Positions 1 through 6,833 are shown, counted from the stretch's first letter. The stretch: DNA of 9,544 bases from an uncultured Collinsella sp. (GCA_900752345.1 CAADVA010000230.1:1-9544); one strand, 5' to 3'. Notes: generated from the letters alone by a model not told the origin. Numbers and translations are program-made.

Positions 1-1
1 C

Positions 2-2698
2 AACCGCCGCCCCGCGGACAGCGTGTCAGCCGCTTGCCGCCGCTTCATCACCGGCAACCGCTGCGAGAAGGGCGCCGGCGGCGGTAAGCGCGCAAAGAAC
101 GACGCGCCGAACCTCTTTGAGTACAAGAACAAGCTGCTCTTCGACCGCCCGGTGCTTGCCGCCGACGAGGCGCCGCGCGGTACCGTCGGCATCCCGCGCG
201 CGCTCAACATGTACGAGAACTACCCGTTCTGGCACGCGTTCTTTACCAAGCTCGGCTTCAGCATCGTGCTCTCCGACCAGACCAACGGCAAGACCTACGA
301 GGCCGGCATCGAGTCCATGCCCTCCGAGTCCGTCTGCTACCCGGCCAAGCTCTCCCACGGCCACATCATGAACCTCATCGCCAAGGACCCGGACTTCATC
401 TGGATGCCGTGCATCCGCTGGGAGCGCAAGGAGGACGAGGGGGCGACGAACCACTACAACTGCCCGATCGTCATGAGCTACCCGCAGGCCCTCGAGCTCA
501 ACGTCGACGAGCTCGGCCACGGCACCAAGGTCGAGTTCCTCGACCCCTTCATTCCCTATGACAAGAAGGGCGAGCTCAAGCGCCGTCTGTACGAGCTCAT
601 CTCCGAGCAGCGCGAGCGCGACGCCGAGCAGGGCCGCGGCCGCGTGCGCGGCGCCCACATCACCCGCTCCGAGATCGACGAGGCCGTCAACGCCGCTTGG
701 GAGGCTGACGTCGAGTTCCACGACGCCATGCACCGCAAGGGCGACGAGGCGCTGCGCTGGATCGAGGAGCACCACGGCCACGGCATCGTGCTCGCCGGCC
801 GCCCGTACCACAACGACCCCGAGATCAACCACGCCATCCCCGAGCTCGTGCACTCCTTCGGCTTCGCCGTCCTCACCGAGGACTCCGTTGCCCACAAGAT
901 GCGTCCCGAGCGCCCGATCCGCGTGGTCGACCAGTGGATGTTCCACAGCCGCCTGTACCGCGCGGCGCGCTTCGTGGCATCCCGCAACGACCTTGACCTG
1001 ATCCAGCTCTTCTCGTTCGGCTGCGGCCTGGACGCGCTGACCACCGACCAGGTCCAGGAGATCCTCGAGGCCTCCGGCAAGATCTACACCATGCTCAAGG
1101 TCGACCAGGTGAGCAACCTCGGCGCCGCGCGCATCCGCATCCGTTCCCTCATGGCGGCCTTGAAGGAGCAGCGCGAGGAGCTCGAGCGCAAGGCCGCGGC
1201 GGGCCAGATTCGCGAGGTCGAGCCCGAAGGCGTCGTCAAGGCCAACGGCGCGCCCGAGCGCAAGCGCGAGGACAACGGCGGCGTGCCCGTCTATCGCGAG
1301 GCCGCGAGCTCGGCGTTCACCAAGGTGCGCTACACCAAGGAGATGCAGGACGCGGGCTATACCATCCTCGCGCCGCAGATGAGCCCCATCCACTTCGAGC
1401 TCATCGAGGAACTGCTCAAGAACGAGGGCTACAACGCGGTCCTTCTTCCCTCCGTCGACCAAGGCGCCGTGGACATGGGCCTGAAGTACGTGAACAACGA
1501 CATTTGTTATCCGTCCATCCTCGTCACCGGCCAGATCATGGAGGCGGTGCTGTCGGGCAAGTACGACCTTACCCGCACCGCCGTGCTCATCACCCAGACG
1601 GGCGGCGGCTGCCGAGCGACGAACTACATCGCCTTGATCCGCAAGGCGCTCAAGGACTCCGGCCACCCCGAGGTGCCCGTGATCAGCCTGACCGCGGCCT
1701 CCGGCCTCGACGAGGACAACTCCGGCTTCAACATCTTCAAGCCGGCCCTGCTGATCAAGGCGCTCTACGCGCTTCTTTACGGCGACCTCATCATGCAGCT
1801 GCTCTACCGTGTGCGCCCCTACGAGACGCGCCCGGGCTCGGCCGATGAGCTCTACGAGCGCATGATGGCAACGGCCAAGGCGACGCTGCTGCACACCTCG
1901 CGCTCGGGCTTCTACCAGCTCTGCCAAAAGACCGTCGACGCGTTCGAGGCGCTGCCGTTGACCAACGACCGTTCCAAGCCGCGCGTCGGCGTGGTCGGCG
2001 AGATCCTGGTCAAGTTCCACCCCACGGCAAACAACCAGGTCGTCCGCGTGATCGAGCAGGAGGGCTGCGAGGCCAACGTTCCCGGCCTCGTCGACTTCTT
2101 CCTCTTTGGCATGACCAACGCCATCAACATGAAGGACGAGCTGGGCACCAAGGCCACGAGCCGCTTCACGCACCGCACGGGCATCAAGGCCATCGAGGCG
2201 TTCCGCGAGCCCATCAACAAGATGCTCCAGAAGTCCACGCGCTTCGAGCCGTACCCGAGCGTCTTCGAGCTCGCCGAGAAGGCCGGCAAGATCTTGAGCC
2301 TGTGCAACACGATGGGCGAGGGCTGGCTGCTCACGGCCGAGATGTGCGACCTGATTGAGACGGGGACGCCCAACATCGTGTGCTGCTCGCCGTTCGCGTG
2401 CCTGCCCAACCACGTCGTGGGCAAGGCCGTCATCAAGCGCCTGCGCGAGATGCACCCCGAGAGCAATATCGTGGCCGTCGACTACGACCCGGGCGCGTCC
2501 GAGGTCAACCAGCTCAACCGCATCAAGCTGATGATCTCGGTTGCCAAGGAGAACTACCGCAACGCCCGCGGCGAGGACTTCAAGCTCGTAAACGACGACG
2601 ACCCGACCGTGGGCGGCGGCGAGGACTACGGCATTCCGCTGTCCGACGAGCAGCGCGCCCGCCTCGAGGACATCCGCTCCCGCGCAGCGGTCGACTAA
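2..2698 (+). CDS. Acyl-CoA dehydratase activase-related protein, 5'-truncated by window edge
   Basis: The reading frame is open from the first base, so the gene starts upstream; the GTG at 23 is internal, not a credible start. About 898 codons are visible. Residue numbers here count from that GTG. Seen: a Cys pair in CRRFITGNRCEKG (C5, C14), then GIPRALNMYENYPFWHAFF, the usual opening of the DUF2229 domain of large activase-like proteins. Further conserved Cys contexts are SVCYPAKLSHGH (C105), WMPCIRWER (C130), NHYNCPIV (C147), SFGCGLD (~C335), NDICYPS (C495) and TGGGCRATNY (C530), plus a CCSPFACLPNH segment near the C-terminus. The second half resembles 2-hydroxyacyl-CoA dehydratase (HgdB-like) subunits. 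Family members are usually ~1400 residues, with two BadF/BcrA-type ATPase domains at the N-terminus, so those domains are presumably off-window. The known activase role is ATP-driven electron transfer to a 2-hydroxyacyl-CoA dehydratase through a [4Fe-4S] cluster; the role of these long fused forms is not established. Cytosolic; no membrane segments seen. Confidence 0.9.
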   Translation, partial: NRRPADSVSAACRRFITGNRCEKGAGGGKRAKNDAPNLFEYKNKLLFDRPVLAADEAPRGTVGIPRALNMYENYPFWHAFFTKLGFSIVLSDQTNGKTYEAGIESMPSESVCYPAKLSHGHIMNLIAKDPDFIWMPCIRWERKEDEGATNHYNCPIVMSYPQALELNVDELGHGTKVEFLDPFIPYDKKGELKRRLYELISEQRERDAEQGRGRVRGAHITRSEIDEAVNAAWEADVEFHDAMHRKGDEALRWIEEHHGHGIVLAGRPYHNDPEINHAIPELVHSFGFAVLTEDSVAHKMRPERPIRVVDQWMFHSRLYRAARFVASRNDLDLIQLFSFGCGLDALTTDQVQEILEASGKIYTMLKVDQVSNLGAARIRIRSLMAALKEQREELERKAAAGQIREVEPEGVVKANGAPERKREDNGGVPVYREAASSAFTKVRYTKEMQDAGYTILAPQMSPIHFELIEELLKNEGYNAVLLPSVDQGAVDMGLKYVNNDICYPSILVTGQIMEAVLSGKYDLTRTAVLITQTGGGCRATNYIALIRKALKDSGHPEVPVISLTAASGLDEDNSGFNIFKPALLIKALYALLYGDLIMQLLYRVRPYETRPGSADELYERMMATAKATLLHTSRSGFYQLCQKTVDAFEALPLTNDRSKPRVGVVGEILVKFHPTANNQVVRVIEQEGCEANVPGLVDFFLFGMTNAINMKDELGTKATSRFTHRTGIKAIEAFREPINKMLQKSTRFEPYPSVFELAEKAGKILSLCNTMGEGWLLTAEMCDLIETGTPNIVCCSPFACLPNHVVGKAVIKRLREMHPESNIVAVDYDPGASEVNQLNRIKLMISVAKENYRNARGEDFKLVNDDDPTVGGGEDYGIPLSDEQRARLEDIRSRAAVD

Positions 2699-2704
2699 TT
2701 GAGG

Positions 2705-2724
2705 GGGCGCACGCGCCGGCGCCC
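2705..2724 (+). other. Small GC-rich hairpin just after the activase stop codon
   Basis: GGGCGC (2705-2710) pairs with GCGCCC (2719-2724) around an 8-nt spacer, 6 nt after the TAA. No T-run follows, so it is not an intrinsic terminator on its own. It may protect the mRNA 3' end or help pausing before the larger hairpin that follows. Confidence 0.35.
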
Positions 2725-2726
2725 AT

Positions 2727-2785
2727 AGAATGATTCGCGGAGGGACGGTTTCCCGAGGAAGCCGACCTTCGCGAATCATTCTTTT
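2727..2785 (+). terminator. Long near-continuous hairpin with T4 tail, probable terminator of the activase gene
   Basis: The outer stem AGAATGATTCGCG (2727-2739) pairs perfectly with CGCGAATCATTCT (2770-2782). After a one-base bulge (G2740) pairing resumes between 2741-2753 and 2757-2769, with one A/A mismatch (2745/2765), two G-T pairs and a CGA loop (2754-2756). TTTT covers 2782-2785. The stem is about 25 bp, longer than an ordinary Rho-independent terminator, so it could also be a copy of a dispersed palindromic repeat used as a terminator. It sits 28 nt after the activase stop. Confidence 0.7.
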
Positions 2786-2805
2786 GTAGCGGGCCGGAAG
2801 CTCGG

Positions 2806-2847
2806 AATCGTCTCAAATCCGGAATCGATTCCAGTTTTGAGACGATT
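2806..2847. promoter_or_regulatory. 42-bp near-perfect palindrome, operator candidate (copy 1)
   Basis: Arms AATCGTCTCAAA (2806-2817) and TTTGAGACGATT (2836-2847) flank the fully symmetric core GGAATCGATTCC (2821-2832). Nineteen of 21 base pairs match about the centre at 2826.5, with no unpaired loop, which suits a dimeric protein binding site better than an RNA hairpin. It covers the expected -35 zone of the ATPase promoter. The T-run at 2846-2850 means a terminator role cannot be excluded. Confidence 0.6.
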
Positions 2848-2854
2848 TTTGCGA

Positions 2855-2860
2855 TAAAAT
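2855..2860 (+). promoter_or_regulatory. Possible -10 element (TAAAAT) of the ATPase gene
   Basis: TAAAAT matches five of six positions of the TATAAT consensus. It lies exactly in the gap between the two palindromes, about 50 nt before the ATG at 2910. I see no convincing -35 at 16-18 nt; the matching positions fall inside palindrome 1. The placement suggests a promoter covered by both operators. Weak, position-based call. Confidence 0.35.
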
Positions 2861-2862
2861 CA

Positions 2863-2894
2863 TCTCAAAACTGGAATGCATTCCATTTTTGAGA
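2863..2894. promoter_or_regulatory. 32-bp near-perfect palindrome, operator candidate (copy 2)
   Basis: TCTCAAAA (2863-2870) and TTTTGAGA (2887-2894) flank the symmetric core TGGAATGCATTCCA (2872-2885), giving 15 of 16 matched pairs about 2878.5. It shares the plan TCTCAAA-(3 nt)-GGAAT-NN-ATTCC-(2-3 nt)-TTTTGAGA with the upstream palindrome. The two centres are 52 bp apart, close to five helical turns, so both would face the same side of the DNA. It ends 15 nt before the ATPase ATG, between the possible -10 and the start codon. Confidence 0.65.
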
Positions 2895-2909
2895 GAATCG
2901 AGTACGGCA

Positions 2910-4184
2910 ATGTACATTTCTCGGGCCCTTGAACCTGTTGTGTCCAGGTATTCCGAGTTCTTCAAGGTTGTGGTGGTCACCGGTCCGCGCCAGGTGGGCA
3001 AAACAACCATGCTCAAGCACCTTATCGAAAAAGAGCAAGAGCTCACCGGCGTCCGGCGTTCGTATGTTTCTCTTGACGACTCAGCGCTTCGCATGGCCGC
3101 AAAGGCGGATCCCGCGCTGTTTCTCCAGCGCTATAGGCCGCCCGTTCTGATCGATGAGATTCAGAAGGCGCCCGAGCTGCTTCCGTATATCAAACTTGCC
3201 GTCGATGCCGACGACCTGAATGGCCAATTCTGGCTTACTGGCTCCCAGCCGCTTCACCTCATGAAAGAGGTTTCCGAGTCGCTGGCCGGGCGAGCCGGTA
3301 TCGTCGAGATGCTTGGTCTTTCAAACGCGGAGATCGCGGGCGTCGCTTCGGAGCCCTTCTTGCTAACGCCGGATTACTATTTGCGCAGAGTGGGCCTTAT
3401 GCCGAAGTTTGGCGTACACGATGCTTTTGAGCGCATAGCTGCCAGCTCGTTTCCGGGGATTCGCTCGTTGCCCGAGGATCTGCGGGCGGCGGCGTACGAG
3501 TCCTACATCGATACGTACGTGATGCGAGATATTCGCGACCTTTCGCAGGTGGCGGACGAGCTCAAGTTCAGGCGTTTTATGACTGCCTGCGCTTCGCTTA
3601 CTTCGAAGCCTGTGGTCTACGCGGAGCTTGCCCGCCTGGCGGATATCGACCAGAAAACGGCAAAGGCATGGCTTTCCCTTCTGGTGAGCTCGTATCTGGT
3701 CAAGATTGTGGAGCCGTATTCGAACAACCTGCTTAAACGTCTGAGCAAGCAGCCCATTATGCACTTTACCGACCCGGGGCTTGCCGCGTACTTATGTGGC
3801 TGGGACGGTGCCTCTACGCTTGAGCTGGGCGCGATGTCGGGCATGGTGTTCGAAACCTATGTATTTGACGAACTCTATAAAAGCTACTGCAACGCGGGCA
3901 AGCGCCCCCAGCTTTGGTTCTTCCGGACCAACGACCGCAAGGAGATCGACCTTCTTTTGGAACAGAACGGTACGCTGTTCCCGATTGAGGTAAAGAAGAG
4001 CGCTTCTCCCGTTGCGTCTGATGCAAAGAATTTCAGTGCGCTGGACGGCGTTGAAGCCGATGACTTGCCTTCCGAGCTCATGGCCTTTAAGCGGGAGGTG
4101 GGAACCGGCGCCATCATCTGTATGGCGGATGACGCGTTTCCGGTCAGCTCCCGGGCGTGGGCAATGCCGCTGTGGGCGATTTAG
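2910..4184 (+). CDS. AAA+ ATPase with C-terminal DUF4143 domain
   Basis: A 424-residue protein when started at ATG 2910. The TTG at 2889 adds seven non-conserved residues inside the palindrome, while MYISRALEPVV is the usual family opening. Seen in order: Walker A GPRQVGKT (25-32), Walker B VLIDEIQ (79-85), sensor-like LTGSQ (109-113), a winged-helix-like stretch at ~229-265 (ELARLADIDQKTAKAWLSLL), and a conserved PYSNNLLKRLSKQP segment (269-282). A nuclease-fold-like C-terminus follows, with EIDLLLE (345-351) and IEVKK (359-363), resembling the PD-(D/E)xK core seen in DUF4143 proteins. These ATPases are common in gut anaerobes and have no settled function; defence, addiction or DNA-related roles have been suggested. 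GC content is clearly lower than in the neighbours (roughly mid-50s percent by eye), which suggests horizontal gain. No strong Shine-Dalgarno; GAGAG at 2891-2895 is distant. Confidence 0.9.
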   Translation: MYISRALEPVVSRYSEFFKVVVVTGPRQVGKTTMLKHLIEKEQELTGVRRSYVSLDDSALRMAAKADPALFLQRYRPPVLIDEIQKAPELLPYIKLAVDADDLNGQFWLTGSQPLHLMKEVSESLAGRAGIVEMLGLSNAEIAGVASEPFLLTPDYYLRRVGLMPKFGVHDAFERIAASSFPGIRSLPEDLRAAAYESYIDTYVMRDIRDLSQVADELKFRRFMTACASLTSKPVVYAELARLADIDQKTAKAWLSLLVSSYLVKIVEPYSNNLLKRLSKQPIMHFTDPGLAAYLCGWDGASTLELGAMSGMVFETYVFDELYKSYCNAGKRPQLWFFRTNDRKEIDLLLEQNGTLFPIEVKKSASPVASDAKNFSALDGVEADDLPSELMAFKREVGTGAIICMADDAFPVSSRAWAMPLWAI

Positions 4185-4201
4185 GAGTAGGGAAGAAGAA
4201 C

Positions 4202-5029
4202 ATGCTCAAGCTCGTATTCACCGACCTCGACGGTACGTTTGTGGACACGCAAAAGCTGGTGCCCGAGCGCAACGCGCGCGTGCTCGACCTCGCGGCGGAG
4301 CGCGGCGTGCAGTTCGTGCCGTGCACGGGCCGCAACGCGAACGGCGTTCTGCCCGACCTGGCCAACCACCCGGCCGTGCGCTACGCCATCTGCTGCAACG
4401 GCGCGCTGGTGGTCGATCTGCGCGAGGACCGCGTGCTCCGCAGCGCCCCGATGAGCAACGAGCAGGTGCTCGAGCTCTACGATCGCGTTCGCGACCTGCG
4501 TGTGTCGTTCGATGTCTTTATCAACGGCAAGGTGTACCTCGAGCGGAGCCGCTGGGAGATTCCGCACGAGGCCTCCGGGGGCGATAAGGCCGCGGAGAAG
4601 TTCTTCTACAGCCTACGCACCCCTTATGACTGCAGCCTGGAGGAGCTCCTTCAGCGCGGCCCTGCGACCAAGGTGACGATGCTGCACCCCGGAAACGTCG
4701 ACGCCCCCGCCGTGCGCGCGGCCGCCGAATCCGTCAAGGGCGTCGAGTGGACCTGGTCGCTGCCCATGAACACCGAGGTGGCCAATGCCAAGGCGAGCAA
4801 GGGCGCGGCGCTCGCGTGGCTGTGCGGACACTTGGGCGTGGATACCGCGGACGCGGTCGCGTTCGGCGACGGGGACAACGACCTGTCCATGATCCGTGCG
4901 GCAGGCGACGGCGTGGCGATGGCCAACGCCATCCCCGAGGTGCTCGCCGCGGCCGACCACGTTACCTCCTCCTGCGACGAGGCCGGCGTTGCGGCCTACC
5001 TGGAGCCGGTCCTGGCAGCGATGGCCTAG
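4202..5029 (+). CDS. Cof-type HAD-superfamily phosphatase
   Basis: A 275-residue protein of usual length for Cof/YbiV-like sugar-phosphate phosphatases. All four HAD motifs are visible: motif I DLDGT (D8 nucleophile, D10 acid/base), motif II CTGR (T42), motif III Lys in KASKG (K200), and motif IV GDGDND (D223, D227, Mg2+ binding). The stretch between T42 and K200 is the C2-type cap. The ATG at 4202 is chosen because MLKLVFTDLDGT is the canonical N-terminus and GGAAGAAG (4191-4198) lies just upstream; an in-frame ATG at 4157 would overlap the ATPase gene and add a non-conserved leader. It starts 17 nt after the ATPase stop with no visible promoter between, so it may be co-transcribed. Its high GC contrasts with the ATPase, suggesting it is resident. 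Substrate is unknown; the family hydrolyses sugar phosphates, PLP and similar small molecules. Cytosolic. Confidence 0.92.
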   Translation: MLKLVFTDLDGTFVDTQKLVPERNARVLDLAAERGVQFVPCTGRNANGVLPDLANHPAVRYAICCNGALVVDLREDRVLRSAPMSNEQVLELYDRVRDLRVSFDVFINGKVYLERSRWEIPHEASGGDKAAEKFFYSLRTPYDCSLEELLQRGPATKVTMLHPGNVDAPAVRAAAESVKGVEWTWSLPMNTEVANAKASKGAALAWLCGHLGVDTADAVAFGDGDNDLSMIRAAGDGVAMANAIPEVLAAADHVTSSCDEAGVAAYLEPVLAAMA

Positions 5030-5062
5030 CCCTTCTTGCCACCAGGTACCCCTCTGTACAAA

Positions 5063-5130
5063 CTAACTCCCATACAGCGGACGCATTTCGGCTGATTTCG
5101 GCCCGGATGCGTCCGCTGTATGGGAGTTAG
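5063..5130. repeat. 68-nt inverted repeat with 24-bp perfect arms between convergent genes
   Basis: The arm at 5063-5086 (begins CTAACTCCCATACAGC) is the exact reverse complement of 5107-5130. Pairing continues inward with two G-T pairs, one mismatch and five further pairs (5090-5094 with 5099-5103) around an ATTT loop. It lies between the HAD gene stop (5029) and the minus-strand regulator stop (5168), so it probably ends transcription from both sides. Only T3 follows on the minus strand and no T-run on the plus strand, so it is not a classic intrinsic terminator. The length and perfect pairing suggest a REP- or MITE-like dispersed palindrome. Confidence 0.75.
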
Positions 5131-5167
5131 GCGTTGTGAAGGCTTCAGGATTTGGTGAGCGGGCGGG

Positions 5168-5770
5168 TTAGAGCATGACCCAGGGGAGCTGGGACTCGGG
5201 CATGATGACGCCCAGAAGCACGATGAGCGTGCCGGCGATGATGACGCCCAGGATGAACTGCGCCACCACAAGGCGCGTGTTGCGCCCGGCGCTCACCTGC
5301 AGAAGCCCGCGCTCGGATCCCTCGGCCGCCTCGATGGCGTCGCGGAACGTCTGGGCGCGCCGCGCGTTGGGGGTCCGCTTAAGGAATGCCAGGACGGCGA
5401 AGCCAAGAATCAGCAGCACCTCGGTAACGCGCGTGGCCACGGTAGTCATCTCGGGTGAAATATGAGTGATGGCAAGAAGTGCGCCGGCGCAGGCAACGAG
5501 CGCGACCGAAAGGCCGGCCATGATGACGGTCTCCTCGGTCTCGACGCCGTCGATTACCTGAAGCATGAGCTCGCGGTCGGGGTCGACGAGGCGAGCGATG
5601 CTGACCTTAAGGGAGCGGGCCAAAAGCAGAAGGTGCTCCTGGTCCGGGTACTCCTTGCCGCTTTCCCACGCTGCGAGTACTTCCTCGGAAATGCCGGCCT
5701 TCTTTGCGAGTTTCTCGCGGCTCATCTTTTTGTTTTCCCTAAGTTCGCTCAGGGTGCTGGAGAACTGCAT
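5168..5770 (-). CDS. XRE-family HTH regulator with C-terminal membrane segments
   Basis: A 200-residue protein. Residues ~5-60 form an HTH_3 (Cro/C1-type) domain: LSELRENKKMSREKLAKKAGISEEVLAAWESGKEYPD is cut here to its hallmarks MSREKLAKKAGIS, then AAWESGKEYP, and a following LLLLARSLKVS helix. The C-terminal half has three strongly hydrophobic stretches at about 81-102, 112-130 and 167-190, separated by a charged linker (131-165, rich in Arg and Glu). It therefore looks like a membrane-tethered DNA-binding protein. The start is ATG (complement of 5768-5770) with a strong GGGAGG Shine-Dalgarno (complement of 5775-5780). Convergent with the HAD gene and divergent from the PTS operon. Target genes are unknown; the signal could be membrane-related, and self-regulation is plausible but not shown. 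Confidence 0.88.
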   Translation of the reverse strand: MQFSSTLSELRENKKMSREKLAKKAGISEEVLAAWESGKEYPDQEHLLLLARSLKVSIARLVDPDRELMLQVIDGVETEETVIMAGLSVALVACAGALLAITHISPEMTTVATRVTEVLLILGFAVLAFLKRTPNARRAQTFRDAIEAAEGSERGLLQVSAGRNTRLVVAQFILGVIIAGTLIVLLGVIMPESQLPWVML

Positions 5771-5781
5771 GGCGCCTCCCG

Positions 5782-6142
5782 TGAATCGGTTGAGCTGTAT
5801 GGGTTGTCCTTAGGCTGCAACTCTATATCAATTCGGGCTTCTTGGCTTCCAAATGTGTTGATAACGTGTAGAGTATAAACGAAGTATGCATAGTACTATT
5901 CAAATACAATGAAATATTATGCAGTAGGAATTGCGTAACATCAAATTGAATCGATTTGCGAGCAGTTTCCAAAAATTGAATTTACATAAAGAAAAGAAAG
6001 AAACCTAAATACTGATAAGCTAAATAACTGGGAATATATAGCAGAAATTGTTCACTTTCAAGAAAATACCTCCTAAATTGTGAGTATTTTCCCTTCAAAA
6101 TCGGCTGATAAATACGTGTTGAAACTGTGAAGAAGTGCAATA
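5782..6142. other. AT-rich divergent intergenic region
   Basis: About 440 bp separate the XRE start (5770) from the aldolase start (6213). From ~5815 onward base composition becomes very AT-rich (for example 5866-6060), in sharp contrast to the surrounding high-GC genes. I find no convincing gene: the longest plausible small ORF with an ATG (5909-5938) is nine codons and lacks a ribosome site. No tRNA or recognisable riboswitch is seen. The notable content is the GAAAATAC repeats and the downstream promoter candidate, listed separately. Confidence 0.6.
6062..6091. promoter_or_regulatory. GAAAATAC inverted repeat, possible operator
   Basis: GAAAATAC (6062-6069) and GTATTTTC (6084-6091) are exact reverse complements with a 14-nt spacer, centres about 22 bp apart, or two helical turns. 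A third copy, GAAAATAC at 6145-6152, overlaps the candidate -35 box of the operon promoter. Three octamers in an AT-rich stretch could partly be chance, so this is a moderate call for a regulator binding site. Confidence 0.4.
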
Positions 6143-6171
6143 TTGAAAATACAACGGCGACGTCTTAGTAT
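6143..6171 (+). promoter_or_regulatory. Candidate sigma70-type promoter of the aldolase-PTS operon
   Basis: TTGAAA (6143-6148, five of six to TTGACA) and TAGTAT (6166-6171, four of six to TATAAT) are separated by exactly 17 nt. Transcription would begin near 6178, giving a ~35-nt leader that includes the GAGGAG ribosome site at 6201-6206. I saw no -24/-12 sigma54 motif, which drives some mannose-family PTS operons. Confidence 0.5.
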
Positions 6172-6212
6172 CAGGCCATGGAAATCATCTATACACAGGT
6201 GAGGAGAAGCGC

Positions 6213-6833
6213 GTGGAGAAGCTCATTCTTCCTAAGGTGACCGTGATTTTGCGCGGCTACGAGACCAAGCAGGTTCTGTCCGTCGTCGAGCAGCTGGTTG
6301 GCACCAAGGTCAACTCGATTGAGGTCGCAAGCAACTCCCCGCACGTTGCCGAGAGCATCGCAGCCGCCCGCAAGGAGTTCGGCTCCGAGGTTCACGTCGG
6401 CGCCGGCACCGTTACCACCGTCGAGCGCGCGAAGGCCGCCATCGCCGCGGGCGCCGAGTTCATGCTCTCGCCGATCATGTTCTCCGAGGAGATCTTCGCC
6501 GAGGCCAAGGCCGCGAACGTCATCACCGTGCCGGCCGCCTTCAGCCCTTCCGAGATTCAGCGCATGTTCGACATGGGCGCCGATATCGTCAAGGTGTTCC
6601 CCGCCGGCCAGCTCGGCCCTGACTACATCAAGGCGGTCCAGGCGCCCCTGGGCAAGCTTCCGCTGATGGTCGTGGGCGGCGTGAACACCGGCAACGTCCA
6701 GTCCTACTTCGACAAGGGCGCGACGTACGCCGGCATCGGCTCCGGTATCTTCGACCCCAAAGACATCGAGGAGTGCAACTCCGCCAACCTCGCCGCGTCC
6801 ATCAAGAAGCTTGAAGAGAACATCAACTGGTAG
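6213..6833 (+). CDS. eda: KDPG/KHG-type aldolase (2-dehydro-3-deoxy-6-phosphogluconate aldolase family)
   Basis: A 206-residue class I aldolase, the usual length for Eda. It would cleave a 2-keto-3-deoxy-6-phospho sugar acid to pyruvate and glyceraldehyde 3-phosphate in the cytosol. Seen: ILRG (R14), SIEV with E37 (general acid/base position of Eda), GAGTV (63-67, carboxylate binding), PAAFSPSEI (107-115), VKVFPA with Schiff-base K127, GGVNTGN (155-161) and GIGSGIF (174-180, phosphate binding). It starts at GTG 6213 with GAGGAG at 6201-6206. It is the first gene of a plus-strand operon with EIIA, EIIB, EIIC and an IlvD/Edd dehydratase, which supports a phosphorylated-substrate Entner-Doudoroff-like route. 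PAAF in place of the more common PGVA suggests a diverged subfamily. Whether the substrate is the gluconate, galactonate or another epimer cannot be told; close alternatives are DgoA- or DgaF-like aldolases. Confidence 0.88.
   Translation: MEKLILPKVTVILRGYETKQVLSVVEQLVGTKVNSIEVASNSPHVAESIAAARKEFGSEVHVGAGTVTTVERAKAAIAAGAEFMLSPIMFSEEIFAEAKAANVITVPAAFSPSEIQRMFDMGADIVKVFPAGQLGPDYIKAVQAPLGKLPLMVVGGVNTGNVQSYFDKGATYAGIGSGIFDPKDIEECNSANLAASIKKLEENINW

Noticed and set aside
23..25. GTG as the start of the activase gene
   Set aside because: The frame is open upstream to the window edge, and the conserved Cys motif just after it belongs to the middle of the family's long proteins. The gene is truncated by the window.
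26..2779. 917-codon open frame on the minus strand
   Set aside because: It is an antisense shadow of the activase gene produced by strong GC3 bias. The translation is low-complexity (rich in Val, Leu, Ala, Asp, His), while the plus strand carries recognisable family motifs.
2889..2891. TTG as the start of the ATPase gene
   Set aside because: It lies inside palindrome 2 and adds seven residues without family similarity. The ATG at 2910 gives the normal N-terminus.
5462..5878. 138-codon plus-strand frame opposite the XRE gene
   Set aside because: Antisense to a gene with a clear HTH domain, a good ribosome site and hydrophobic segments; the plus-strand product resembles nothing I recognise.
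5909..5938. Nine-codon ORF (MKYYAVGIA) in the AT-rich region
   Set aside because: No Shine-Dalgarno upstream, and too short to distinguish from chance in AT-rich DNA.
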